Source: Scilla litardierei (lineage: Eukaryota > Streptophyta > Magnoliopsida > Asparagales > Asparagaceae). Taken from it: a stretch of DNA of 64,000 bases. The DNA is taken from the NCBI GenBank assembly GCA_030789695.1, contig CM061142.1, forward strand, positions 607,671,659 to 607,735,658, given 5' to 3'. The notes beneath the pieces are model-generated. The model was not told the origin of the DNA, did not search any database, and worked only from the letters and a program-made list of their open reading frames with translations. A program made the translations under genes and the position numbers. Below are positions 13,598 to 25,055 of this stretch, one piece after another. Within the stretch, counting starts at the first letter, position 1, and each line of letters begins with the position of its first letter.

Positions 13598-15253
13598 TCA
13601 GCTCTTACGCAATCCTTGAGATGATAAGTGTTTGTAAAACACATCTCTGGGGATCGCCTTCGTAAGCGGATCCGCTACCATCTCATGCATAGATATGTAC
13701 CTTATGTCTACCTTCTTGGTCTTATCATAGTCTTTTGCAAATTTGTAGCGGATATCTATGTGTTTGGTCTTACAATGGAATTTTGGATCTTTGACATAGG
13801 CTATAGATGCTTGACTGTCGCTGTGTATGGGTACAGTACCTGAGTCACTTGCATTAATTAGCCTGTCTAAGAACTTCCTAAGCCAAACAGCCTCTTGGAC
13901 TGCCATGCTAAATGCTACAAACTCGGCTTCCATGGTTGAAAGTGCGATGCAGGATTGTTTCTTGCTACTCCAGGATATTGCACCAGATCCGAGTAGAAAA
14001 ACATATCCTGAGGTCGATCGTCGCTCATCGAGATCACCCGCCTAATCAGCATCAGTGTAGCCTTCGAGCCTCAAGGCATCTCCTTGATAGCATAAAGCAA
14101 AGTCTGCAGTTCCTTTGAGATACCGTATTATCCTCTTAACCGCTTTCCAGTGTACTTGCCCTGGGTTGGATTGGTAATGACTTACCATTCCAACGGCAAA
14201 ACAGATGTCCGATCTTGTACACATCATAGCGTACATAAGACTACCAACTGCACTGGAATATGGAACTTTTTCCATAATCTCTTTCTCCTTTTGGTTCTTA
14301 GGACATGATTTCAGACATAAATTATCGCTTTTGCTTATAGGAGTATCAATGGACTTGCAGTCTTGCATATTAAATCGTTCTAGAACCTTCTTTATATAAG
14401 TCTCCTGTGAAAGAGAAAGAAGTTTCTTCGAACGATTCCTTGAAATCTTAACTCCAAGGATATATGCGGTTTCTCCCATGTCTTTCATCTCAAAAACTGA
14501 TGAAAGCCAAGCCTTGATATCCATCACAAAGCCCTTGTCATTTCCGGCTATTAAAATGTCATCTACATATAGAGACATGATAACATACTTGTTTTTAATC
14601 CTCTTGATATATACGCAGTTATCTTCATCAAGCATGGTAAAACCATTTGGTAAGACAACTTCTTGAAATCGTATATACCATTGCCTCGAGGATTGTTTAA
14701 GACCATATATAGATTTAAGAAGTTTACAAACCTTATGTTCGTTTCCTTCTTTTACAAACCCTGTTGGTTGTTCCATATAGATCTCCTCGTCCAATTCTCC
14801 ATTGAGAAAGGTAGTCTTTACATCCATTTGATGTAATTCGAGGTCTAAGCAAGCTACCATTGCCAGAATCAAGCGAATCGAGGTAAAACGAACAACAAGT
14901 GAGAAGGTCTCTTCGTAGTCTATCCCTTCCTGTTGCGTAAAACCTTTCGCGACAAGGCGAGCTTTATATCTGTCAATAGAGCCATCAGCCTTATGCTTGA
15001 TCTTAAGAACCCATTTGTTCCCAATAGCTCTACGTCCTCTGGGTAAGTCAACTAAGTGCCAGACTTGGTTAACTTTCATGGAATCTAACTCATCTTGCAT
15101 CGCTTCCATCCATTTGTCTTTAGCAGGGCAAGATACGGCCTGTTTGAAAGTAGCAGGCTCGTCATCTTCTTGTAGTAAAGTCATAAAGGTTTGCGGAAAT
15201 TCATCCTCAAATCTTAGAGGAGCCAACCTTGTACGACTACTACGTCGTATTTA
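13598..15253 (-). pseudogene. pol: Copia reverse transcriptase and RNase H (element A)
   Basis: Reading from about 15226 down, the Copia reverse transcriptase begins with the conserved block around KWMEAMQDELDSM and W-LVDLPRGRRAIGNKWVLK. It contains the QMDVKTTFLNG motif and the catalytic LYVDDIL motif (about residue 220 of 394). RNase H begins with GYTDAD, which is followed by a TAG stop at 14042-14044. The same frame then continues through TMEAEF, a [10 protein letters not shown] stretch and KTKHIDIRY to a terminal stop at 13598. A further in-frame TAA sits at 15251-15253 upstream. The enzyme would copy the element RNA into DNA in cytoplasmic particles. The stops indicate a dead copy. Confidence 0.9.
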
Positions 15254-15346
15254 AGATTCTTCAAGTCCTTGTTGACTCGAATTTAGATCAATTCTAATAT
15301 CACTCCCACTTGGAATGTCGTTAGAATTGCTCCCACTTGGATCATT

Positions 15347-15452
15347 ATTCCCGTATGGAATAGGATAATCGTCATTCGTATAATCCATTGGTGAAGGTTA
15401 TTCCCGTATGGAATAGGATAATCGTCATTCGTATAATCCATTGGTGAAGGTT
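15347..15452. repeat. 53-bp exact tandem duplication in pol of element A
   Basis: Bases 15347-15399 are repeated without a visible change at 15400-15452. The unit starts ATTCCCGTATGG and ends GGTGAAGGTT. It lies in the linker between integrase and reverse transcriptase. Because 53 is not a multiple of three, it shifts the reading frame. Confidence 0.93.
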
Positions 15453-15469
15453 GAAACGTATTTTCGTTT

Positions 15470-16159
15470 TCACCAAGAATTCTCCCACTCGAATGAGGTA
15501 ATCCTTCTTTGATCATAAATCTCAAATAGAGATAAGTCCTGACTTATCTCGCCCTGTCTTGGAAACTCGTTTTCCAAGAAAGTGACATCCCTCGACTCAA
15601 ACTCAATTAGCCCACCATTGTCTTCCTGACTAACAAAAACATAACCTTTGGAGTTTTCTGCGTATCGTATAAAGATACATTTCCTTCCCCTTGGCCCAAG
15701 TTTGCCATACTTATGGGAGGAAATATGTGCGTAGGATGCACAACCCCAAGGTTTCAAAATGTTTAAGTCAGGAGACCTTTGTTTCCACAAATCATAAGGA
15801 GTGGAGCTAACTGATTTCGAGGGTACGTGGTTTAAAATGAAAGCGGCCGTTAATAATGCATCACCCCAAAAGGTGATTGGCAAGTTAGCTTGCGCCATCA
15901 TTGAACGGACCATTTCCATTAAAGTCCTATTTCTCCTTTCTGCAACACCGTTTTGTTGAGGAGTATAAGGCATAGTTACCTGATGTACTATGTCTCTTTC
16001 ATCACAAAGTTCCTTAAAACTTGTTGATTGATATTCACCGCCCCTATCGGTTCGAAAGACCTTAATCTTGCGATCTAATTGATTCTCCACTAAACTCATA
16101 TAGTTTTTAAAGCAAGCCAATGCTTCACTTTTGTGGGATATCAAATAGATATGTCCGAA
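15470..16159 (-). pseudogene. pol: Copia integrase, catalytic C-terminal part (element A)
   Basis: This continues the upstream gag-protease frame after an in-frame TGA at 16157-16159. It carries the second and third parts of the integrase DDE triad region: FRTDRGGEYQS (Asp) and PQQNGVAERRNRTL (Glu). The conserved Copia segment WGDALLTAAFILNHVPSK follows. The frame is lost near 15470, close to the 53-bp duplication. The function would be joining cDNA ends to the host chromosome, giving the 5-bp target duplication seen here. Confidence 0.88.
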
Positions 16160-17755
16160 TCAGGTGAAATCATCAATAAAAGTGATGAAATAGGACTTCC
16201 CGCGTCTTGTCTTGACATTCATCGGACCACATATGTCTGAATGGATAAGCTGTAATGGAACCTCGGCCCTTGTGCCGGTTCCAAACGGCTTGCGACAAGA
16301 TTTCCCCACTAGGCAATGTTCGTAGGTCGACATTTCAACCTTTGAAACATTGGATAGAAGGCCACGTTTGGCAAGTCTATCCATACGCGTTGGTCCAATA
16401 TGACCAAGCCTTGTGTGCCAACAAATCACATCAGACCCATAAGTCTTAGAATTTGCAATAAGGAAATTTTCATTACACGAGGAATCATACATTGTACTCA
16501 TTACAATAAATCCTTTAAATACAAACCCAGTACCAATAAGAGTATTATTACAACTTAAGTCCACATTACAATCATGAAAAAACCAGTTATAGCCAAGACC
16601 CATTAACACGACCACAGAAATTATATTCCTTCGAATATCTGGAGCGAAGATGACATTATGAAGTAGGAGAGTGCGGCCGTTGTCCAAGACTAGCTTGCAA
16701 GTCCCAACGCCTTTCACTTCAACACGTGTGTTGTTTCCTACATAGATCCACTTCGTTCCTTGGGGTATCCGATGATACTCCACGAAGGACCGTCTGTCCC
16801 TTGCTATGTGGTCGGTGGCACCTGAATCAATTATCCAAAATGGATTAGATTCCACAAGAAATATTGAACTATAAACACATATGTAACTAGTATATTTACA
16901 AGTTACCTCATCACCTCCACTCGTACACGAACGAGCATAGTGACCGAGCTTGTTGCACTTGAGGCACTTGATCTTCTTCAAGTCTTTCTTCTTGTGCCAT
17001 TTCTTGTGTCCACCCTTATGTTTGGGTTTCTTGGTAGACTCAGGTTGCTTATTACATTCATTAGAAGACTTCGAATGATCTTTACGTTTCTTTCCCCCGT
17101 GTGAGGAATTAGCAACCATATGCACTTCTGCACTTGGCTTGACAGCCGCAAGCCGCTCTTCCTCTAATTCGAGATGCTTAGAAACATCGCTGAAAGTCTT
17201 GATGCTCTCATTATGAGTAAGATGCATCTTCATTTGGTCCCACCCATTTGGTAGGGAACGTATGACTGCTTGGATTTGTTTCTCATCAGTGAGCACATGA
17301 CCTGCATCCTTTAACTCTGAGATTAGATTCGCCATATGTCGCAGATGTTTCCCCATGGAATGATCTGGATGTTTCTTGTATGAATCAAATCTTATAGTTA
17401 AAGAACGAAGTTTGGACACCGATGTGCCACCAAACTTCTCCTCAATCTTGGACCATATGTCCATGGCTAAGTCATGCTCTCGAAAGATGCGCATTATGTC
17501 ATTAGCCATACTGCTTAATAATGTAATGCGTGCTATCTTGTTCTTCCGAGACCAAGCATCAAAAGCTTCCTTGTCTCGTCTGTGTTGGGCCGTAGTGCCC
17601 AACTCGGGTTCAATCATTACGTTCTTTAGAGTCTCGAGCACTTCTTGCTCCTTTAAAACGTATTGTATCTTGATGGACCAAAGTTTGTAATTATCGCTGT
17701 TGAGTTTTTCACCTCTGTTTAACTCAGCGACGATATTCTTTGAAGCGGAAGACAT
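16160..17755 (-). pseudogene. gag-pol: Copia gag, protease and integrase N-terminus (element A)
   Basis: The chosen start is the ATG at 17753-17755 (MSSASKNIVAELNRGEKL), which opens a typical Copia gag (UBN2 family). Codons upstream to 17893 are open but lack gag similarity. The zinc knuckle CLKCNKLGHYARSC is at about residues 264-277. The aspartic protease active site is IIDSGATDH, Asp at about 310. The gag-pre-integrase zinc region includes CWHTRLGHIGPTRMDRLA. The first integrase Asp block is LIHSDICGP and the second begins FITFIDDF. The frame is then stopped by TGA at 16157-16159. It is one continuous gag-pol frame, as is usual for Copia. Confidence 0.9.
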
Positions 17756-18556
17756 TTTACTTTTAAAATGCTGCAAAAGACACAAAACCGAAGGTTTGAT
17801 CAAAAACATTGCATTGAAAATTCTTAAAATATAATTCCCATTTGAAATGATAATAGAATATCCCATTTGGATAGTTCTAATTTCAACTCCCACTTGGAAT
17901 GATATTTATAATTTGATAAGATACTTTTGAAAAATATTGAAGATGTTATTCTAGAATCGGAAAGGTCACTATGTTTCCAATCACCATCTAGAGTAACTTT
18001 CAATATTTCCCCATCACTTTATCAAATAAAAGTACTCTTATAGTACTTTGCAGCGGAAAAGCGTTTTTGAAAACGTATTTTTCAAAACGTATGAAAAAAT
18101 ATTTTTCAAATGCATTTTGCAAAACTATTTTGCAATGCCTATACCCCATTATATGGTGTCATAGCCAAAATATTTCGACAATTCCCTGGCCATTGCCATG
18201 GTCGTGCCGTGCCAAGGTCGAATTCATCTTCCTTCCGAAGTGAGAGTTGCCATCGCAACTTGGCCAAAGCCGGATCCCCCCTTGGGAAAAATGCGATATT
18301 TCAACTTAGTACCTTTATGATACTAGTGAAATGTACGGTAATCCCTTGCCATTTACCGGGATAAGTCGTACTTGTACCAAGGCCGGATCCCCCCTTTGGG
18401 GATTTTTCTGCAAGCCATCGTCGTCGGCTCCCGTATGGATCCAGGCGCTTCCCCCAGTATAGGAGAATTTTACCGCAGATGACTGTCGTTGGCCCTGTAT
18501 GGGCTAATCGGCAGGTGGCCGGGGCCGAAACTATTGGCAAGGCCTCTGGCAGAATT

Positions 18557-18600
18557 GGTCGACCAAAAAACCCGGATTGGTCGACCAATGTCGACCAAGG
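18557..18600. repeat. TTGGTCGACCAA palindromes
   Basis: The 12-bp perfect palindrome TTGGTCGACCAA (or its core GGTCGACCAA) occurs at about 18558 and 18578, followed by GTCGACCAA at about 18591. It lies at the edge of the GC-rich block in the leader of A. Confidence 0.7.
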
Positions 18601-19050
18601 ATCCGGCACCCCCCCGGCGGCCAGGGCCTCTGCCCTGGCCATGACTGGCGATAGGCCGGCCAGGGGCCCTGGCCACTCGGCCAGGGCCTCTGCCCTGGCT
18701 GAAGCCGGCCAGGGCCTGGCCTTGGCCTCTACCAAGGCCGGCCATGGCCCTGGCAGAGCCCAGGGCCAACCAGGCTCTGCCCTGGCCTCTGCCAGGGCCC
18801 TGACAGAGGCCAGGGCACCGGCCCTGGCCTTTGCCAGGGCCGACAGGGCCCTGGCCCCTGGCCAGGGCCGGCCAGGCCCTGGCCTGAGGCCAGGGCACCG
18901 GCCCTGGCCTCTGCCAGGGCCGGCAGGGCCCTGGCTTCTGGCCAGGCCCTGGCCTGGCCACGGCCAGGCCGGCCAGGGCCGGCCCTGGCCTGGCCAGGGC
19001 CGGCCCTGGCCTGGCCTGGGCCCTCAGGCCGTGGCCTGGCCGCGGCGAGG
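18600..19050. repeat. GC-rich GGCCAGGGCC minisatellite in leader of A
   Basis: The block is built from GGCCAGGGCC, CCTGGCC and GGCCGGCC in both orientations, so it is strongly self-complementary. Base composition contrasts sharply with the AT-rich satellite and the rest of the element. Related GGCC-rich sequence reappears at 19800-19960 on the other side of the GTTCG-rich block. Confidence 0.85.
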
Positions 19051-19800
19051 GCTGTTGACGAACAGAATGTTCGACGAACTACTCGTGAACAAGCTCGGTA
19101 CATGTTCGTTCACGTTCGTTTAGGAAGCTTAATGAACAAGCTTGAACAGATTTTTAGAGCTCGGTTAGTAAACGAATAGAGCTTGAACATAACTGCGTTC
19201 GTTCATTTATGTTCATGAACAAGCTCGTTAAGTGTTCGTGAACAAGCTCGTTAAGTAATGTTCATGAACAAGCTCGTTAAGTGTTCGTGAATGAACATGT
19301 ACCGAAAATGGTAAATTTAGACAAATACTATATTTTTTACTAGCTTGGAATGGATGCTTTTAATGGGATATATGGAGCTATTATACTGGATTTACTTGTT
19401 TTTGTGCTGCAAATATTTAATCCTTTTATTTAATTGATTTAATCATTGTCAATTATGTTTAAATATTATTATTCCTAATTAAAAAAATTGACGTTCGTTT
19501 GCTTGATTGAAAATCTGTTTATGAACAAAATTGATTGTGTTCACAAACATGTTCCTGAACATGTTCACGAACAAGCTCGATAAGTCTTGTTAACGAACAG
19601 AACGTTCGATTAACTACTCGTGAACAAGCTCGGTAAATGTTCGTTTACGTTCGTTTACGTTCGTTCGGTAAGCTTAATAAACAAGCTTGAACAGGTTTTT
19701 AGAGCTCGGTTAGTAAACGAACAGAGCTTGAACATGGATTTTGTTCATGAACAAAACCAAGCTCCCTGTTCAAGCTCGTTCAAGCTCGTTCATCAACAGC
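19051..19800. repeat. 750-bp GTTCG/CGAAC-rich repeat block with inverted ends
   Basis: The block begins GCTGTTGACGAAC and ends with GTTCATCAACAGC, whose reverse complement is GCTGTTGATGAAC (12 of 13 matches). Two direct repeats of roughly 140 bp (from about 19057 and about 19592) share GAACAAGCTCGGTA, AGCTTGAACAG and TTTTTAGAGCTCGGTTAG. GAACAAGCTCG occurs many times. No transposase ORF is present. No clear target duplication flanks it, because the GC-rich flanks are themselves inverted. It could be a nested non-autonomous DNA element or a captured satellite-like repeat. Confidence 0.6.
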
Positions 19801-20335
19801 CCTGGCCCGCGGCCAGGGCCCCCTGGCCGTGGCCGTGGCCGGCCAGTGCCGGCCTGGCCGTGGCCGGCCTGTTCCGGCCTGGCCATGGCCGGCCATGGCC
19901 CTTTGGCCATGGCCGGCCATGGCCCATATGGCCATGGCCGGCTACCCCCTTGTATGGGGTTGCCGCACACCCCGCCGGAGGGGTGGCCGTGGTGGTTATT
20001 GGCCGTAGCCAACCCCCTCCGCATGAGGAGGGGGGTGCATTTCCTTCATAGTCCATTTGGCCATGGTGTTCATGCACCAAAAGTTATCTTCCCCGATGGG
20101 AATAACTACCATCTTCTTCCTTGATGAAGCACTCGTTCGTCGATGAAGCACCCGTTCGTCGAGAAAGTAGTTATCTTCTAATGGCCGTGTGCCAAAATGA
20201 AAAATTAACATACTTTAAAATTCGTAAACTACGTGCTCCACATGAAGAGAGTTCGCATTCCCTATGAATGGAGACTCAGCATCCATGAAGAGAGCGAGCT
20301 TGACGATATGAACGGTCGGTTCTTCTCGTCACGGA

Positions 20336-20440
20336 GAGTTCCTACCATATCCGTAATGGTAGGAGACCCTAACGTGAAAAGAACAACCGCTGCGTTCTCT
20401 CCGTCACGAAGCGTTCCTACCATATCCGTAATGGTAGGAT
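20336..20440 (-). other. Two tandem hairpins next to the primer-binding site of A
   Basis: The stem CCTACCAT / ATGGTAGG with a short loop occurs at about 20341-20363 and again 75 bp later at about 20416-20438. Flanking sequence (GTCACG-A-GTTCCTACC) is also repeated. They lie about 80-180 nt downstream of the primer site in the element's own orientation, inside the untranslated leader. Confidence 0.7.
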
Positions 20441-20514
20441 ACCAATTCGTGAAAAAGACAACGCCTCGTTCATCGGTTAGACTGGGCGACGGTTTGACCT
20501 GGGCGAACCCGTAT

Positions 20515-20527
20515 GGCTCCGATACCA
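20515..20527 (-). other. Primer-binding site of element A (tRNA-Met type)
   Basis: On the minus strand TGGTATCGGAGCC begins one base after the 5' LTR end. It differs by one base from the canonical plant initiator tRNA-Met complement TGGTATCAGAGCC. Confidence 0.88.
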
Positions 20528-20528
20528 A

Positions 20529-21080
20529 TGTCGGATCCTGTCAAAACAGCGTTGTTAGGATCGAAATAAAGTAGAGCCTTACGTTTGCGTATGCAGCACG
20601 GTAGTCTCTGAACTTTGCCCTCAGATTCGCCACAACGGTCGATACTTCGTCACGGAGGATCGAAGCAGAGTTTCACCGCCTAAATCTCTAAATAGAAGAG
20701 GATTTTAATGGAAGGGAGAAGAAGAACATAAGGATGCCTTATGCAAACTTATGGCATGGAAAAAATTGTGAATGAATGCCTTACCCTTGGGTCCTATTTA
20801 TAGGCTTTGGGTGTAGTTATTGTAGGAAATAACTAAATATAAGCTTATTAGCCTATATTAGCACATTCATTTATCTTCTTCTTTATCCACTTATCAAGTG
20901 CCATTTTGCACTTATAAAGTGGCTTTTTCCACTTATCGAGTGGCTTTTTCCACTTATCGAGTGGTCCTTTTCACACGAGAAAAGGTTCCCTTCGCGCACG
21001 CCTTCGTGCACGCGACATCTGAGGTCCGTATACCCTCATACATCCCCTCATGGGTGTATTTATGTCGTCCATATCCAACA
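20529..21080 (-). repeat. 5' LTR of element A
   Basis: 552 bp, with the same ends as the partner at 12024-12575 and about 15 substitutions between them by hand count. It carries the promoter: minus-strand TATAAATAG at 20794-20802. Confidence 0.93.
20794..20802 (-). promoter_or_regulatory. LTR TATA box of element A
   Basis: TATAAATAG on the minus strand, in the middle of the 5' LTR, conserved in both LTRs. Confidence 0.6.
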
Positions 21081-24000
21081 GGACTAAACCCTCGTTTCAC
21101 TGGCTTTCTACAGTCCATACACACCCAATCTTCCAAGCCCACATTTGGACACAAATTACCACGTACGAGTTAGGTTCATAGGACAACAATAAACAAATGC
21201 CTTACAAAGATGAAAAATGTACTCTGATTAACTGAAACTTAATTTGTGCTTGTGACTATGTGGGCGTGGAAACACCTCTACTTGGTCAAATTCGGCCAAG
21301 AAAATAAAAGGAAAAAACGTCTTGAATGGTAACGTTTGCCTACATACCAAGATTGCCATGTTGAAGTCATCTATAAAATGCAAAGCTGGTATCATAATTA
21401 AGATGAAAACAAAAAAAACAAACGCATTGCAACAATCCATCTAACCAACTAAACTCAAAGATGAATATAACCTACAAGAAAAGGATTCAAACTTTCTTAC
21501 GGGGAAAAAAACAAAACATAAATGTTAACAAGATTATACCACTGTTTTCTGCACCGATCGATACTCGTGAAAGATTTCTAACTTGATTTATGTTAATCTA
21601 AACTAATCTAAGATGAATGTCACTCACGTGATTAAAATGAAGCCGAAAATTAGAGAAAAACAAATAACAGCATCGATTAGAGATAATAAACTAGAAGAAA
21701 ATGGTAGAATGGTATGATTAAACTAGATAGGCCGGTAAACAATATTGTTGTTTAAACTTATATACCTTGGAAAAAGTTAACTGGAATACATAGCTTTTAT
21801 AGTTAGAAATTGAAGGGGTTTTGGGTATTTACTTTTCAAATATTACTTATTTTGAAATTTACCATACAAGCCTACCATATTATTTACATACGTTACAAAC
21901 AACTTTTGGCAAATTGAAAACCAAATCTTTGGGTTGAAGAACCCAAATGGCCCAAATATTTTGGAAAATTACGTTTGAAAATCCCACTTAATTTAGCTGG
22001 AATGAAAAGTCTTCTAGCAAACTCTCTTTAACTAAAATTAGTAACCTTTAGACTAAGTAGCATATTTACATGGATCATTCAATAATAAAGATCGCTTGAA
22101 ACAGTTGAAGTTATGGATAGATGAAGTCAGGACGAAGACACGTGCCAATAAAATATTTAGATTAAGGATGGGCGGGGCCGCGCGTGCGCGTACCCCCTCT
22201 GCAACAAATTATGACGTCCACTCTCCCACTTGGGGAGATGGTAGGACCACGCACCTCCAGAGTGCAATGGAGGCCATGAACCTCGGCCTGGGCCTTCATG
22301 ATCACCCAATGACCCCGTCCAGGTAAGTATGGATCAAAGTTAGCCGTGCATCCAATTTAATACACATCTCACCCCATCTAATCTCCCCACACTGTCGATG
22401 TGGGACTATACCCTCGTTTCACTGGCTTTCTATAGTCCATACACACCCAATCTTCCAAGCCCACATTTAGACACAAATTACCATGTACGAGTTAGGTTCA
22501 TGGGACCACAATAAACAAATGCCTTACAAAGATGAAAAATGTACTCTGATTAACTGAAACTTATTTGTGCTTGTGACTTTGTATGCGTGGAAACACCTCT
22601 ACTTGGTCAAATTAGGCCAAGAAAATAAAAGGAAAAAAACGTCTTGCATAGTAAATTTGCCAACATACCAAGATTGCCATGTTGAAGTCATCTATTAAAT
22701 GCAAAGCTAGGATCATAGTTAAGATGAAAACAATAAAAACAAACGCATTGCAACAATCCCTCTAACCAACTAAACTTAAAGATGAATATAACCTACAAGA
22801 AAAGGATTCAAACTTTCTTACGGGAAAAAGAACAAAACATAAATGTTAACAAGATTATAACTCAGCTTTATGCACCGATCGATGCTCCCGAAAAATTTCT
22901 AACTTGATTTACGTTAATCTAAACTTATCTAAGATGAATGCAACTCACGTGATTAAAAATGAAGCCGAAAATTAGAGAAAAACAAATAACAGCATCGATT
23001 AGAGATAATAAACTGGAAGAAAATGGTAGAATAGTATGATTAAACTAGATAGGCCGGTAAAAAATATTGTTGTTTAAAGTTATTTACCATGGAAAAAGTT
23101 AACTGGAATACATAGCTTTTATATTTAGAAATTGAAGGGGTTTTGGGTGGTTACATTTCAAATATTACTTATTTTGTAATTTACCATACAAGCCAACCAT
23201 ATTATTTAAATACGTTTCAAACAACTTTTGGCAAATTGAAAACCAAATCTTTGGGTTGAAGAACCCAAATGGCCCAAATCTTTTGGAAAATAAAGTTTGA
23301 AAATCTCACTTAATTTAGCTGGAATGAAAAGTCTTCTAGCAAACTCTCTTTAACTAAAATTAGTAATCTTTAGACTAAGTAGCATAGTTACATGGATCAT
23401 ACTATAATAAAGATCGCATGAAACAGTTTAAGTTATGGATAGATGAAGCCAGGACGAAGACATGGGCCAATAATATATTTAGATTAAGGATTGGGCGGGG
23501 GCCGCGCGTGCGCGTACCCCCTCTGTAATAAATTATGACGTCCACTCTCCCACTTGGGCAGATGGTAGGCCCACACACCTCCAGAGTGCAATGGAGGCCA
23601 TGAACCTAGGCCTGGGCCTTCTTGATCACCCAATGACCCCGTCCAGGTAAGTATGGATCAAGGTTAGCCGTGCATCAAATTTAATACACATCTTACCCCA
23701 TCTAATCTCCCCACACTGTCGATGTGGGACTAAACCCTCGTTTCACTGGCTTTATACAGTCCATACACACCCAATCTTCACAGCCCACATTTGGACACAA
23801 ATTACCACATACGAGTTAGGTTCATGGGACAACAATAAACAAATGCCTTACAAAGATGAAAAATGTACTCTGATTAACTGAAACTTAATTTGTGCTTGTG
23901 ACTTTGTAGGCGTGGAAACACCTCTACTTGGTCAAATTCGGCCAAGAAAATAAAAGGAAAAAATCGTCATGCATAGTAACATTTGCCTACATAACAAGAT

Positions 24001-25055
24001 TGCCATGTTGAAGTCATCTATAAAATGCAAAGCTGGTACCATAGTTAAGATGAAAACAAAAAAAAACAAAAGCATTGCAACAATCCTCTAACCAACTGAA
24101 CTCAAAGATGAATATAACCTACAAGAAAAGGATTCAAACTTTCTTACGGGAAAAAAACAAAACATAAACGTTAACAAGATTATACCTCAGCTTTCTGCAT
24201 CGATCGATGCTCCCGAAAGATTTCTAACTTGATTTACGTTAATCTAAACTAACTAAGATGAATGTAACTCACGTGATTAAAAATGAAGCCGAAAATTAGA
24301 GAAAAACAAATAACAGCATCGATTAGAGATAATAAACTAGAAGAAAATGGTAGAACGGTATGATTAAAATAGATAGGCCGGTAAACAATATTGTTGTTTA
24401 AAGTTATTTACCATGGAAAAAGTAAACTGGAATACATAGCTTTTATAGTTAGAAATTGAAGGGGTTTTGGGTATTTACTTTTCAAATATTACTTATTTTG
24501 TAATTTACCATACAAGCCTACCATATTATTTAAATACGTTTCAAACAACTTTTGGCAAATTGAAAACCAAATCTTTGGGTTGAAGAACCCAAATGGCCCA
24601 AATCTTTTGGAAAATAAAGTTTGAAAATTTCACTTAATTTAGCTGGAATGAAAAGTCTTCTAGCAAACTCTCTTTAACTAAAATTAGTAATCTTTAGACT
24701 AAGTAGCATAGTTACATGGATCATACTATAATAAAGATCGCATGAAACAGTTTAAGTTATGGATAGATGAAGCCAGGACGAAGACATGGGCCAATAATAT
24801 ATTTAGATTAAGGATTGGGCGGGGGCCGCGCGTGCGCGTACCCCCTCTGCAACAAATTATGACGTCCACTCTCCCACTTGGGCAGATGGTAGGCCCACAC
24901 ACCTCCAGAGTGCAATGGAGGCCATGAACCTAGGCCTGGGCCTTCTTGATCACCCAATAACCCCGTCCAGGTAAGTATGGATCAAGGTTAGCCGTGCATC
25001 AAATTTAATACACATCTTACCCCATCTAATCTCCCCACACTGTCGATGTGGGACT
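21081..25055. repeat. 1.32-kb satellite array, block 2 (3 units)
   Basis: This starts with the right GGACT duplication of A (21081-21085) and ends with the left GGACT of B (25051-25055), so it holds exactly three units. The landmark TGTCGATGTGGG is at 22393, 23717 and 25041, period 1324. Variant order is S2 S1 S1. No genes seen. Confidence 0.95.
25051..25055. other. Target-site duplication GGACT, left copy (element B)
   Basis: GGACT precedes the LTR start TGTAGG and recurs at 46579-46583. It occupies the same five bases of the satellite unit as the duplication of element A. Confidence 0.92.

Larger units (their letters stand above)
17756..20514 (-). other. Long leader of element A (between primer site and gag)
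   Basis: About 2.75 kb separates the primer-binding site from gag, unusually long for a 9-kb Copia element. It is a mosaic of AT-rich sequence next to gag (17756-18170), a GC-rich palindromic block (18600-19050), a 750-bp GTTCG/CGAAC-rich block (19051-19800), more GGCC-rich sequence to about 19960, and a segment with two hairpins close to the primer site. The ORFs in the GC-rich part encode low-complexity Ala/Gly/Pro/Arg strings and are not taken as genes. Confidence 0.7.
12024..21080 (-). mobile_element. Copia LTR retrotransposon A, complete but degenerate (9057 bp)
   Basis: Two 552-bp LTRs (12024-12575 and 20529-21080) enclose, on the minus strand, a tRNA-Met primer site, a long leader, gag, protease, integrase, reverse transcriptase, RNase H and a polypurine tract. 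This domain order is Copia. The element is flanked by GGACT duplications inside a satellite unit. Hand comparison of the LTRs gives about 15 substitutions in 552 bp and no length difference. The polyprotein carries three stops (15251-15253, 16157-16159, 14042-14044) and a frameshift caused by a 53-bp duplication, so it is not autonomous now. Confidence 0.95.

Noticed and set aside
18301..19123. Overlapping ORFs of 124-214 codons on both strands
   Set aside because: They fall in the GGCC-rich palindromic block and encode Ala/Gly/Pro/Arg low-complexity strings in several frames at once.
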